Below, piece after piece: positions 13,182-23,629 of a stretch of DNA of 64,000 nucleotides. Both the position numbers and the translations under genes were made by a program. Source of the DNA: Trissonchulus latispiculum. Lineage: Eukaryota; Nematoda; Enoplea; Enoplida; Ironidae. A model generated the notes under the pieces. It was given only the letters and a program-made list of their open reading frames with translations. It did not search any database and was not told the DNA's origin. Positions within the stretch are counted from its first letter, which is position 1, and each line of letters opens with the position of its first letter. The stretch lies in assembly GCA_030248195.1 (NCBI GenBank), contig JASAND010028146.1:1-64000 (forward strand), given 5' to 3'.

Positions 13182-13623
13182 TTAAGGCTTCGCTTCCATT
13201 ATCAGGAACATTTAGATGTAAGATTTGTACAGATACGGCAATATTAAAAAAACTCTTAAGTGCATTTCCTCGGTTGGCTGACTGTATTCTGACAAAATTT
13301 CCTGAATTGATTTTCTTATAACTGCTACCACCAAATTTGCTGAAATTGTTCATGCACGCTATTTCGATGGGTACGTAGAGGCACTTTTTATTGTTTGCAA
13401 GATTCACACATTTCGCGAAATATCTTGATATATTGAAATTTATGTATTGAATCGAAATACGTTGATATCGAAAATGTTTGAACATTTGCGAACTACCCAA
13501 ATTACCTGAATTTAAAAACTGAAACGTTTCCCTGTATATAAGTTTGTTGATTTGTGTATACATTTGTGCAATCGGACGTTTGGGAGCCCCCCCCCCCAAG
13601 AAAAAATCCCTAGAATAAGCCCA

Positions 13624-13684
<61 letters not shown>
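13624..13684. repeat. (TA)n microsatellite, right arm
   Basis: Perfect TA run of about 30 units, slightly longer than the left-arm tract. It is followed by the mirrored poly-C stretch's partner sequence at 13,590-13,598. Confidence 0.9.
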
Positions 13685-13685
<1 letters not shown>

Positions 13686-13984
13686 GTGACCCAACCCTGC
13701 GCCTTCGTTAGATACCAGAACCTTGTTAGTAAATTATTTAAGATACGAAGACGTAAACTTGGTTATAAAGCGCAGACTTCCAACAGACTCAGGTTTATAT
13801 AAAATGCCGACTCTATTTCACACACATTGTTAAGTACAGATAAAGCGACAAAAAGTAGAAGACTACCACGAGTTTAACAAATCCTTATACAAGACACAAT
13901 TAAAACAATTATTAAAACAACAAGTGTAAAAGCGCATCTGGGGCTGGGGTCAAAGCCGCCCAGATATTATATATTTATAAACAC

Positions 13985-14065
13985 ACACGCACATATATGT
14001 ATATATATGTATATGTATATATATATGTATATACATATGCATATGTATATATATGTATATATGTA

Positions 14066-14110
<45 letters not shown>
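13985..14110. repeat. Interrupted (TA/TG)n tract, right arm
   Basis: Alternating purine-pyrimidine tract of TATATG steps. It is counterpart to 4,896-4,995 but clearly expanded and altered. Confidence 0.8.
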
Positions 14111-16161
14111 TAGGGATTGACCGGATATCCGGATCCGGCAGCAAAACCATCCGGATCCGGAACTTTTTTACATTTAACGAAATAAAGAAAATTTGTTGCT
14201 GAAACTAAGAAATTAAGGCCAGGATTGCTCTAAATAAATTTCAGGAAGCTATTTTTTAATGGAAAGAGTCTGACTTTTACTGGGGCCTCCGCCCCCAAAC
14301 CCCTTTGCATCTTTATATTCGCAAAAGTCTGATTGTTCAGCGGATTTTAATAATTCGTCGGCTACACTATAGAATGCTTTATATTTGATGTTAAATTAAT
14401 TTGCATTTTCTATATATATAACCTCATTTTATAAACTGATGGGGTATGTTAAAAATATCTACTATATATCTCTATTACGTATATGTTCAGACATCCATAG
14501 ACTGAAATTAAACAAGGTCTAAGGATTTTAAACCTATTGTTACGAAAGGTTTTCTTTTTTCAAATTTAACGGTTTCTAACCGAAACTTTTTGAATTAGGA
14601 ATTTTGTTTTATACTTTAATAAAGCCAATATGTGATAGCACGTTGTTACCGGTCAGTACAGCTTTTAGCCAAACGAACATTTGTAACTTTTTGAAAGCTC
14701 AAAAGGAAAACTATTGTGGAAGCTTAGCTCCAGTGTGAGTTTTTGTTATTCCAAGTACATACAATAAATCAGGAATTTATGAATGCTGCCATTTCGAAAA
14801 TACGACAGCAAAGCTTAACCAAGACTGACTGCTGTCATTCTTAATGATTTTAACTTTGGTGTTTAATGAAGGGAATTTCCAGTTTCGTTCTAAAATTTGC
14901 AGTTTTCCCAAAATTTGTAATAAAATTTTTACATTTAGACGTTTTTTTACATCTCAACATTTCGAAAGTTTGGTCGAATTTCTAAAAAATTCAAAATGTT
15001 AACTAGAAAAGTCCGGCGCAGCCATTTTTTCTTTTTTTCGGCCATTTTGATTACTCTTTGGCCTGTTTTTTGTAACCGTATTCTCGCGATTAAGGGAACA
15101 CCCACTTAAGGTGGTGATTCCTTCTTGGCACATATGTATTGTTGATTGACGACGTAAATCAAGATGAAATTTGACGAAACTTTCTAAAATTAGTTCGTTT
15201 AGCGTTCTAGCACCCTCCGCACAATCCCTTCCAAAACTCTAGATTTCCTTTCAGGGTGGTTTTTGCCAATTACTGAAAGTTTCGCAGCATGCTATGACTA
15301 TATCTACTCGAAAGATCTCGTTCAACTATACAATTTTGCTTTTGCAAGCAACTTTCTAGCTTTTCATATTGTGAGATATAGCCAATTTTCTTATTTCGGC
15401 GTTGAAAACTTGTCCTTTCTGCAAACATCAAATAATCCATTATTTCTTGAGCTATGCAATCCACAAAATTAAACTAAGGTTCGATTTGAAGGTCTCACAA
15501 GGGGATATTATCCGAAGCACGATCATCTTCCAGTTGCTTTGCCGTTGTTATGTTGTTATGTTGTTATGCTATGTTGTACAAAAAATGTAGTTTTTACAAA
15601 AACACGACCAAGTTTTTTTCCAAAGATTGTGGAGCATTCACCAAGCTGGTGAGCTGCTACTTCACATATGTGTTCTGTGCAAATATACCCAGGGACACTT
15701 TTTAGTTGCTCCGATAGCTAGTAAAGCGGTCGCTTGCCAAAGTTGAAAAACGTATGTAAAATCCAGGTCGCGCACACATTTCAGCTTATCTCTAAATTTA
15801 CTTACTTGGGTTTGCAAAAAATCTAGAAAATTATATGGAATCTAAGACCACGTGATTGGCTAGCTACCATTATGGCTTAAAAAGTTGAAATTTTATTACT
15901 ATATTCGAACGTTTATCACTATTATTATTTACTTAGCTCAGCTTCAAATGCTCTAAGTGAAATAGTAGGAAAAAAGCTTTACAGCGACGTGCGTATTTCT
16001 TCTGTACGTGGTTTCCATCAAGAGTTACAGGCGGTTGAATATATGACAAATTTGCGTTGACCATTCTCATCGCATGTGGCAAAGTAAAAATTAATCATTC
16101 GAAAAAGAAGTCTTCAAGGTTTTATATGATGCTTTTGTGTTGTATTTTTTATTATTTTCTG

Positions 16162-16752
16162 AGGTTTCCTATCAGAAGGTCTAAACTCAAAACGTCTAAC
16201 GTTCATTTCGTCTACCGACGAAAAGTCTAGCGACGAAACGTATACTGACAAAACGTCTAATTTTTCTAAAATTGTGTCACACGTTAAAAACGTCTAAACT
16301 TTCCCAACTTTTGGTGATTATTTTATAGTTATTTTGTGTGGGTCTGGGTCAACTTTGCTATTGAAAACTTCGGGTGTGGATAACAGGGTCTTGCCTAAAT
16401 CTTGAATTTTGGAAATTTTACACGAAAAATGCAAAATTTCGGACGATTCCCCCTCTCGCTATCGCACTCTCCTATAATAAATATTTCAAGCCATGTGCAC
16501 ACCCTAGCTTTTTAGAAACACCTAAACACTAAAGACAATTTAAAATAAAACAATAAACTAGACGTATCGTTTAATTTCATGTGATTTTAAAATACAATTG
16601 CTTGAAAATTATATTTCTTTAGAAAATGATTTTAGACGTTTTGAACGAGTCACACAACATGGAGAAATTTAGACGTTTTGTCGTTAGACATTTCGTCGGT
16701 AGACGTTATGAACGTTTGACGTTTTTACTTTAGACGTTTGAACGGACACCCT
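16162..16752. mobile_element. ACGTCTAAA-rich MITE, right-arm copy
   Basis: Inverted copy of 2,288-2,883, with the same paired arrays of ACGTCTA motifs at both ends. Confidence 0.6.
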
Positions 16753-17794
16753 TTTAGGTTTTTAGGTGAAATACACTACACTTGTGATACACTTGTTATA
16801 TAAACTTAATGACCTGAAATTTCTGGTTCCGTATAAGATTAATTGCTTTTTGGTGTTTTTGAGTACTCAGCTTTAAATGTTTTTGGGTAAATATTGGATA
16901 CCTCAACTTAATAGCTTTTGGATAAATTTTTAATTCCTCAAGTCTGTTACAAGTTAATTGCTTTTGGGTTAATTTTGGATTGCTCAAATATAATTGCTTT
17001 TGGGATTGCATCAGAATTCTCTAAGCTAAACTACATGAAAGATTAAATGATGTGGGCTAACTTTCAATTCCTCAAATAAAATAACTTTTGGGCTGACATA
17101 GAATTCCTTAAGCTTAATTAGATTGATTGATGTGTGCTAATTTTGATTCCTCAAAGCTTTTGTGTATGCAAGATTAGTGGCTTTTGGGTTAATTTTTCAT
17201 TCTTCAATGTAAAGTAACTAAGTAGTGATTAACCTTATAAGAAGGGTAGTTAGCAACAGATAAAAGACACTTCTATTATTCTCAATCTGATTTGAATCTG
17301 ATAAGTTATATTATTGGTATTTTAACCATAACCGTGTTAAGCTGGTTATAACACCTGAGATTGTTCTTCTAAGCAAGAGTACATAATAGATAAGAGTAAG
17401 AAACTCTTATGCTACTCTGTACTAAGCATGCTATGCATGCTCAGTGCGTTAACTCGGGACCCCGTAATTTACTTCTTGCATAAAGAAAATTTCGTAGGAA
17501 CGTTGTCTTCAACAGTTTTTATATCATTGGAAAGAGCAGAAAAACCAGTTGTGGAACCAGTTTTTAATTGCACTAACCTAAATAAACTTATAATTAAATA
17601 ATAAAATTAACTTAGGTAGCCTTAAGAATCAGAGAGTAGACATGCGTTCTATGAATATGTTGAACTTTTAAGAACATGTATGAACATGTTCTATGCTCGT
17701 TCACGCGTATGTATGAAGACGCGTTCTTATTGCAATTTTCGGGGAGGGGGAGTTTACGCACCGAGCATGCTTAGCATGCTTAGTACATAGTAGT

Positions 17795-17910
17795 ATAATT
17801 GATGGTTATACACGGGTCAAAAGCTATCTAATTTGCATATTCACTGTCATCTAAGTTAATGCAATGTTTTATCATCACTTTACGGCTTGAACTTGTACAG
17901 ACCACTAGTG
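17795..17910 (+). repeat. A1 terminal repeat of YR element
   Basis: 116 bp from ATAATTGATGG to ACCACTAGTG, matching A2 with a single visible difference (TTATACACG versus TTATGCACG). Confidence 0.9.
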
Positions 17911-17964
17911 TTTTATTTTCTGCCGAATTCTCCCTCGAATTTCGTATTGCCAAATTGATTCACC

Positions 17965-18703
17965 ATGCCAAATGACGATAATATAGAAGATGAAGCTGGA
18001 GAGTCTCAATCCAACGGACTTGTCGTTTCTCCCGAAGAATTGTCAAGCCTAATCAAAAGAGCTATGGATTCAAAGATGGCGGACGTGGAACGGCGTAAAT
18101 CTAAGCATCCTGATCCGCCCAAACTGAGATATAAGGGTAATCAAGCCCAGTGCGACTTTAACGACGAACTCCGCTCAAAGCTTTCCAAGGCGTCAAAATT
18201 GATCAAATCCGGTGACCCGGATGCCCTGGAGAAAAATTGCTGAAATCATCGAAGGCGCGAAAGACAAGATCGATCTTCGTCAAAAGATGAGAAAATTGGC
18301 GGATAGGTCAGGCTGGGACGTTGTAGACGAATATGTGGGCGACGATTTGGCATCGGATTCGGAGGATGAGAAAAAGATACGATCTGCGGAAGCCAGGGCC
18401 CTGAAGAAGTGGCGATTGGACCGCGGGCGGCCCTTTCGTTCAGGCCCCCGCGGGCGCGGGGGCACCCGGTCTGAACGTCCATGGTTCTACGGTTTCCAAT
18501 ACCCAGGCTACTACCCACAACAACAGCAATAGCCAACGATTCCAAGCCTTTTCCAGGCAGGTCCTAGCCAAGGCGGATTCTCCTCGCCCTATGCCAGCAA
18601 CAGTGGTTTCCGACCTAAACAGGCCAAATACCCATGCTTCGAATGTGGTAAGACAGGCCATTGGGCCTCCGATTGCCCGGACAGAACCAAATCCAAGCAG
18701 TGA
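17965..18703 (+). pseudogene. gag of YR retroelement with CCHC zinc knuckle
   Basis: Starts at an ATG 54 bases after A1. The N-terminal 92 codons are highly charged. The frame then shifts near 18,225-18,240 (GAGAAAAATTGC) and continues through an acidic segment, an Arg/Gly patch and a Tyr/Gln-rich stretch to a TAG at about 18,530. The same frame reopens and encodes YPCFECGKTGHWASDC, a canonical C-x2-C-x4-H-x4-C nucleic-acid-binding knuckle, then ends at 18,701-18,703. Family role: Gag forms the particle that packages element RNA. With one frameshift and one in-frame stop it is not expressible as a single protein. Confidence 0.8.
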
Positions 18704-18710
18704 GCCAATC

Positions 18711-20536
18711 ATGAAATGTAAGTATAATATTCACAGCAGTTGTAGCATAAAAGGGTGCTTACAACGACATATTTCGTTTTGGCAAAAAATTGAAGCCTCT
18801 GCTTATGTTCTAAAAATTATCGAGTCAGGCTATGTTATTCCTTTCGAATCAGAACCCGCACCAAGAAAGATGAGAAATAATAGATCAGCTAATCAAAATT
18901 CGGATTTTGTTGTTCAATCTATTACAAACTTACTGCAAGAAGGCTTAGTAACCGAACTGAAAAGCGGGTCGGAGCCCAGGATAGTCAGCCCGCTTTCTGT
19001 TGCTGTCCAAAGTTCTGGTAAAAAGAGATTAATTTTGGATCTTCGATACTCTTACGTCTGAAAGCAAAAGCTTAAGATGGAAGGCATACATACCGCTGAA
19101 TCATACTTAGTGCCTAATGGCTTTATGTTTTCTTTTGACCTGAAAAGTGGGTATCACCATGTTGATATAGCGTCTGATCACCAAACGTTCCTATGTTTTC
19201 ACTGGTATTTTAATGGAAAATGGCGGTTTTTTCAGTTTACTGTTTTACCCTTTGGCCTTACCTCGGCACCGTATGTGTTTACAAAAGTGCTTAGACCTAT
19301 GGTGAAACGCGGCGATCTCAGGGTATACCTTTTGTGATTTGTCTAGATGACGGTTTTGGCTGTGCTAATTCGTATGAGAAAGCTAAAAGAAGTGCTTCAG
19401 TTATTAAACAGGCCCTACATTTCGCCGGTTGGCTGTGTAACGAAGAAAAATCTCAGTGGGATCCCGTGCAGTGTATCACCTGGATAGGTCAAGGCATTGA
19501 CTTAAAAGGGTTTTTGTATTTTATACCGCCGAATAAATTGAAAAAAGCTCGTGAAGAATGCAAATCTTTTCTTTCAAAGGGTAAAGTCCCCGTGAAAAAG
19601 TTAGCTTCTTCGGCGGGAAAAATTCAGTCTTTAAATTTGGTTATCGGCCCACTAACCCGTTTAAGAACGAGAGCTCTTTATGCTAATATTAGGCAGGCAA
19701 AATTTTGGCACAGTTGGATCAATGTTTCTACTCAGTCCAAATCTGAGATTGCATATTGGACAAACTTTCTTTCGGATGTAAAACCCAGAAAAATTCATTG
19801 TTCACTTCTACCTTCTGCTGCAGTTTTTTCTGATGCTAGCGATTCTGGTTGTGGTGCAGTAGCAAAACTTAGCATTGAGTTGTTTCGGTGCCACCGGGTG
19901 TGGACAAAATTTGAGCAAAATCTTTAGTCCACCTGGAGGGAATTGGAGGCTATACGCTACGGTCTAGCAAGTCTTGGCCCATGTTTGCAAAATCGCAAAA
20001 TTACCTGGTTTTCCGATAATCAAGCTGCTGTAAAAATTATGCTCCAAGGCAGTAAATACTGGCATTTGCATAAGTTGTCTCTAAAAATTTTAAAGCTTTC
20101 GACGAAATTTAAGTTAACCGTAAGCCCTAAATGGATTCCTCGGCTTTCAAATGAAGAAGCTGAGTCTTTAAGTAGATTTATCGACACAGATTCGTGAGAA
20201 GTGTCGCAGGTATTTTTCGAGGTTGTTAGCACTTTGTGGGGACCCTATGATTTTGACAGATTAGCGAATGAATTTAACAAAAAAGTAGTGCGCTATAATT
20301 CACGATTCTTTACTGAAACTTCACACGGTGTAGATGCTTTTTCGTTTAATTGGAAGAACTATAACAGCTGGTTAGCCCCTCCCGTTAGCCTGGTTCCCAA
20401 GGTGTTGAGCCATTTGCAGGATTGCGGCGCTCGTGGCACAATTCTAATCCCAATGTGGCCTGCTGCTCCGTTTTGGCCTATGCTTTTCCCGTTTGGCAGA
20501 GTAGCACCTTTTTGTAAAAGGAGTAATAGAAGTTGA
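18711..20536 (+). pseudogene. Reverse transcriptase-RNase H of YR retroelement
   Basis: RT motifs appear in order: RLILDLR, FSFDLKSGYHHV, LPFGLTSAP and, after a one-base frameshift near 19,320, the active site reads CLDD. RNase H follows with FSDASDSGCGAV, the WRELEAI segment and WFSDNQAAV, then a C-terminal region containing LWGPYDFDRLA, characteristic of DIRS-group polymerases. It copies element RNA to DNA and degrades the RNA strand. Damage: TGA at about 19,059 and 20,196, TAG at about 19,925 and the frameshift. The lesions sit at positions where relatives have ordinary residues, so decay rather than recoding is likely. Confidence 0.85.
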
Positions 20537-20636
20537 AGGCAGCAAGGCGGTTGCAAACTGTACTTTTGTAGCGAATACTTGGATGTGCATAAATCTTGAT
20601 ACCTCTGTTCCCACCTAAATTCTTTCTTTGCTAATT

Positions 20637-20729
20637 CTACGAGCCGTACTGTGCTGTTATGTTCTATTAAACTGCCCGTTTAGAGCGTTGACTAGTGCAT
20701 AACCAAAGTTATTCGCCATAGGAGAATAA
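20637..20729 (+). repeat. B1 internal repeat of YR element
   Basis: About 93 bp from CTACGAGCCGTACTG to GGAGAATAA, matching B2 at 22,281-22,373 nearly perfectly (one visible change, GACTAGTGC versus GACTGGTGC). It overlaps the start of A2 by ATAA. Confidence 0.9.
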
Positions 20730-20841
20730 TTGATGGTTATGCACGGGTCAAAAGCTATCTAATTTGCATATTCACTGTCATCTAAGTTAATGCAATGTTT
20801 TATCATCACTTTACGGCTTGAACTTGTACAGACCACTAGTG
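20726..20841 (+). repeat. A2 internal repeat of YR element
   Basis: Copy of A1, fused head-on to B1 through a shared ATAA. The B1-A2 joint is what a circular element's end-to-end junction would look like. Confidence 0.9.
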
Positions 20842-20938
20842 GGGCCCACCCGCCCTCCCTAATTGAAAGATTAACAGACCTGATTGGGCACTATTCTCTA
20901 CGAAAATTTTAGTCTCGGTTGAGCACTATTACAATGAA

Positions 20939-22038
20939 GTGAAGTGTGATAGTTATTGCTCGTGCTACTGTACAAATCTAATAGTTTTTATTGTTTTAGA
21001 TATTCTCAGTGGAAGAGAAGTGCCTCCTTCAGATCCCAATTTGTCGGGCTTGCAGGCACGTTTAAATGGTTACCTCAGCTCTGCCCATGCAGCGTCTACG
21101 GTCCAGCAATATTGTCATGAGTTCTCACAGTTTCGCTCTTGGCGTACTAGCCATAGCCTCATTTCTTTGGCAGCCTCACCGCCGTCAGTCGAGTTGTACC
21201 TTGTACACCTCGCAGACAAAGGGCTGGCGGCCTCTTCTATAAACCAAGTATACTCCTGCATCCTGTGGGCGCACCGACTGGCCGGCTTATCGCAACCTCG
21301 TTCAGATGCCGCGACGCTCATATTGGAATCAACAAAGCGATCATTGACGCCCAAACAACACCAGCGCCAAAAGGATCCTTTGCCGCTTCAAAGATATTTG
21401 CCGTGCCGTTGAACCATCCACAGATTTGGTTGCCTTCCGTACTGCAGTGATGGCGTCTGTAGTATACTATGGCTTTCTTCGCTTTCAGGAAGTCCAGAAC
21501 TTGCGTCGGAATGAAGTCAAATTCACATCGGACTGCTTGTCGCTCCATATTCAACAGAGCAAGACAGATCAATATCGGCGTGGAAACACAGTCTCCCTTG
21601 GAAAATGTTGATGTTGATGTTGGCGATGTTGATTGTCCATACACCCTGCTACAGCGGTACCTTGACTTGCTTGATGCGTCGATCAGCTGTGACGGTTATA
21701 TCTTCTGCAGGCTCCATCGATGCCGAAATGGATCATTTAAATTCCTTACCGGCACAAAATTGGCCTATTCGACAGCCTTGAGCAACTTTCGGACAGTCCT
21801 GGTTGATCATGGCGTGAATCGCCCCAGCCGCTTTGGCCTCCACAGCTTTCGTAGCTGTGGGGCCACGTTGGCGGCAAATTCTGGAATCCCGCTAGATTTG
21901 CTCCAGAAACACGGACGCTGGACGACTGCTTCTTCCAGGGATCGTTACATCGCTGACAGTCTTCATCGTCGTCTTTCAGTGACGGCTGCTATGTATGATC
22001 GGCAAAGCAGTCAACCTACTGATGGCTATTCTTCTTAG
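20939..22038 (+). pseudogene. Tyrosine recombinase of YR retroelement
   Basis: The N-terminal half (from about 21,000) resembles a SAM-like core-binding domain with helical segments. The catalytic half has the family residues in order: Arg in YYGFLRFQEV, His-x-x-Arg in LHSFRSCGATLA, HGRW, and the nucleophile Tyr in SRDRYIA. It would integrate the circular DNA by strand exchange. Two frameshifts, near 21,385-21,410 and near 21,600, split it into three pieces. The last piece starts no later than 21,620 and ends at the stop at 22,036-22,038. The start is uncertain; the first ATG gives a hydrophobic leader that is probably not native. Confidence 0.85.
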
Positions 22039-22280
22039 TTTTGCTGCCTAATGTCATTGTGCTATTTGTTATATATGTTCTGAGTTTGCTTGTACTAACT
22101 GTGTACTCTACTAACCCTTTCTTAGTTAGTCGCTCTCTGTTCTGCTTGTAATGTTCGTTTTTCTTGCTGCTTCTTTACTGCATTCTATACCTTGTTTTCT
22201 GTACTTTCCTTTGCTTCTGATATACTGACGAAACGATACTGTACTTACTGTGACGATACTGTACTTGCTGCTGCTGCTTG

Positions 22281-22373
22281 CTACGAGCCGTACTGTGCTG
22301 TTATGTTCTATTAAACTGCCCGTTTAGAGCGTTGACTGGTGCATAACCAAAGTTATTCGCCATAGGAGAATAA
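22281..22373 (+). repeat. B2 terminal repeat of YR element
   Basis: Right end of the retroelement. The sequence after it (CAGTTTCTTACTC) resumes the interrupted foldback element. Confidence 0.9.
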
Positions 22374-22446
22374 CAGTTTCTTACTCTTATTCTTATCTAT
22401 TATTATGTACTCTTGTTCAAAATATTTAGTATCCTGCTCCTCTCAC

Positions 22447-22669
22447 CTTCTTTCAAGCACACCGCCCGAGGGTCTTCCTGTATTTGACAAATTATTTCGG
22501 TGGTTGTCGCTGTAAAGTTACAATAGTAGTTGGTGTCAGCAGCTGAGTTAAACAAAAGGTCGCTTGAAGTACACTCCTCGTCATCGACGTCGATCGGCCT
22601 TCCTTTGGCGAAATGAATGTACCGGAAACAAAGCAAAAGACACAATCGGATGCCATCTTGTCAATATCA
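22447..22669 (-). CDS. Candidate 3' exon(s) of the channel/lectin gene, frame unresolved
   Basis: A moderate acceptor (ATGCAAG) at 22,670-22,671 opens a frame in phase with the preceding lectin exon and supplies a further Cys (ASDCVFCFVS) where a lectin domain needs its last one. From about 22,620 a different frame looks protein-like (GRPIDVDDEEC, NYYCNF, IICQIQ) and ends at a good donor, GAAG/GTGAGA. No plausible intron joins the two frames, as the gap would be about 20 bases. This is either two alternative exons, an assembly indel or a decayed exon. Confidence 0.35.
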
Positions 22670-23123
22670 CTTGCATTTAAAAATGTTTTCAATAAAATTA
22701 GATTGCTGTTTAGCTGGTATTTTAAGAAACACTTCGCTTAGCACAGGACGCCTTTCATTTTAAAATTTGAACATATACATGACGTGTGTCAAAGCTTCTA
22801 CCACATGTTGGAAAAATTATAATATTCCACCAAATTACTTCATTTTAGAAAGGGCAAACTTAGTTTGATGGACTCGGAGCAGAACGTTTATGTTATACCA
22901 CGTTCTTTGACAAGGCTAGGTTAACTTTTTTCGCTTCTTCTTACTACTGTTAATGGTTTACATTTTGTGGCTGTTCAATAAATAGTAACTTCAAGTCGAA
23001 CAATCTGGTTACTACTTATCAGTCTACATGCTACATATTAGAATGGTTCCTTAATAAGCATAGCCTTGCTTTCAAAGGTTTAACTAAGCTTTGAGCTGTA
23101 TATGGTTTGTGTCGGATACTAAC

Positions 23124-23261
23124 CTAATAATGCAGTTCTTGTCCCAAAGTGCTCGATAGTCGTGATTATTGCAGGCTTTCATATGCCAACAGTTTGTAGT
23201 AGACTCTGTATAGGACGAAAATCCACCGTAATACAGACTAGATTTTCCAACGAAAATTAAT
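23124..23261 (-). CDS. C-type-lectin-like domain, second half (exon)
   Basis: 138 bp exon between TTTTAG and GTTAGT splice signals. It encodes GKSSLYYGGF, then TNCWHMKAC and LWDKNC, which fit the fourth and fifth conserved cysteines and the W-x-x-x-C of a C-type lectin-like domain. Its phase (needs two bases before, leaves two) joins exactly to the exon ending at 25,743. No Ca-binding EPN or QPD motif is visible, so sugar binding cannot be claimed. Confidence 0.65.
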
Positions 23262-23403
23262 CTAAAATTAGAACATGAAGTAAATATCATGATGACCAGT
23301 ATTTGTTACTGAACCACACTTGCAGACATTATTTTTGAAAACAGCCGCATCATCAATGCACTTTATCTGCCAGCTGTGCCGATACTTATTTCGTTTCGCT
23401 TAC

Positions 23404-23492
23404 CTCACTGGAATAGCCAGAGAAATTTGAAATGATAACCTCGTACATACTTGAACACTTTACAGCATTAAAGAACCAAAATTTTGCATTTT
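23404..23492 (-). CDS. Possible extra or alternative exon in the lectin region
   Basis: Strong acceptor (TTTTTTCAG) and donor (GTAAGC) enclose 89 open bases encoding KFWFFNAVKCSSMYEV. Its entry phase does not match the simple join between the two lectin exons, so it may be an alternative exon, belong to another transcript or be chance. Confidence 0.3.
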
Positions 23493-23629
23493 CTGAAAAA
23501 ATGCTGCTACCTCGGTTGGATAGTAACTCAGAAATTGAAAAAATAAATTTCGAACAAGGATTACTTGGTGACTGTCTCAGGTGACGCTGCCACCTTTTGC
23601 CAACCCTTTCTGAGTTGCTATCTGAGCTA

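Larger units (their letters stand above)
9838..19046. repeat. Right arm of giant inverted repeat (palindrome)
   Basis: Reverse complement of the left arm with a few percent visible differences and several indels, including different (TA)n lengths and a rearranged stretch near 17,700-17,790. The end at 19,046 is only where the window stops providing a partner. The repeat may continue rightwards into the YR element and beyond, which cannot be seen here. Confidence 0.95.
17795..22373 (+). mobile_element. YR retroelement of PAT/Ngaro-like type, full length but decayed
   Basis: A 4.6 kb retroelement with gag, RT-RNase H and tyrosine recombinase genes in that order. Instead of LTRs it has split direct repeats: A1 at the left end, B1 then A2 inside, and B2 at the right end. 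This is the layout known for PAT and Ngaro elements, which integrate through a circular intermediate using a tyrosine recombinase rather than an integrase. The recombinase gene lies between A2 and B2. No methyltransferase domain of DIRS type is seen. All three genes carry stops or frameshifts, so the copy is inactive. Confidence 0.85.
17374..22415. mobile_element. CAAGAGTAC foldback element interrupted by the YR retroelement
   Basis: The left terminus CAAGAGTACATAATA is at 17,374. The body with GCATGC palindromes runs to 17,794 and the other terminus is at 22,374-22,415. The YR element sits between them. An uninterrupted relative is at 62,011-62,682. Flanks TTCTAAG and TTCAAAA agree at five of seven positions, weakly suggesting a target duplication. 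Confidence 0.75.

Noticed and set aside
1..19046. Palindrome as the terminal inverted repeats of one giant transposon
   Set aside because: The spacer is only 690 bp without transposase genes, and the arms are patchworks of unrelated older repeats.
19059..20197. TGA codons at two positions where relatives have Trp, suggesting an altered genetic code
   Set aside because: The same element also has TAG stops and frameshifts, and the EDEM3 exons use TGG for Trp and contain no in-frame TGA. Simple decay is enough.
22613..22630. A 20-base intron joining the two frames of the exon at 22,447-22,669
   Set aside because: Too short for animal splicing. Left as unresolved frames instead.
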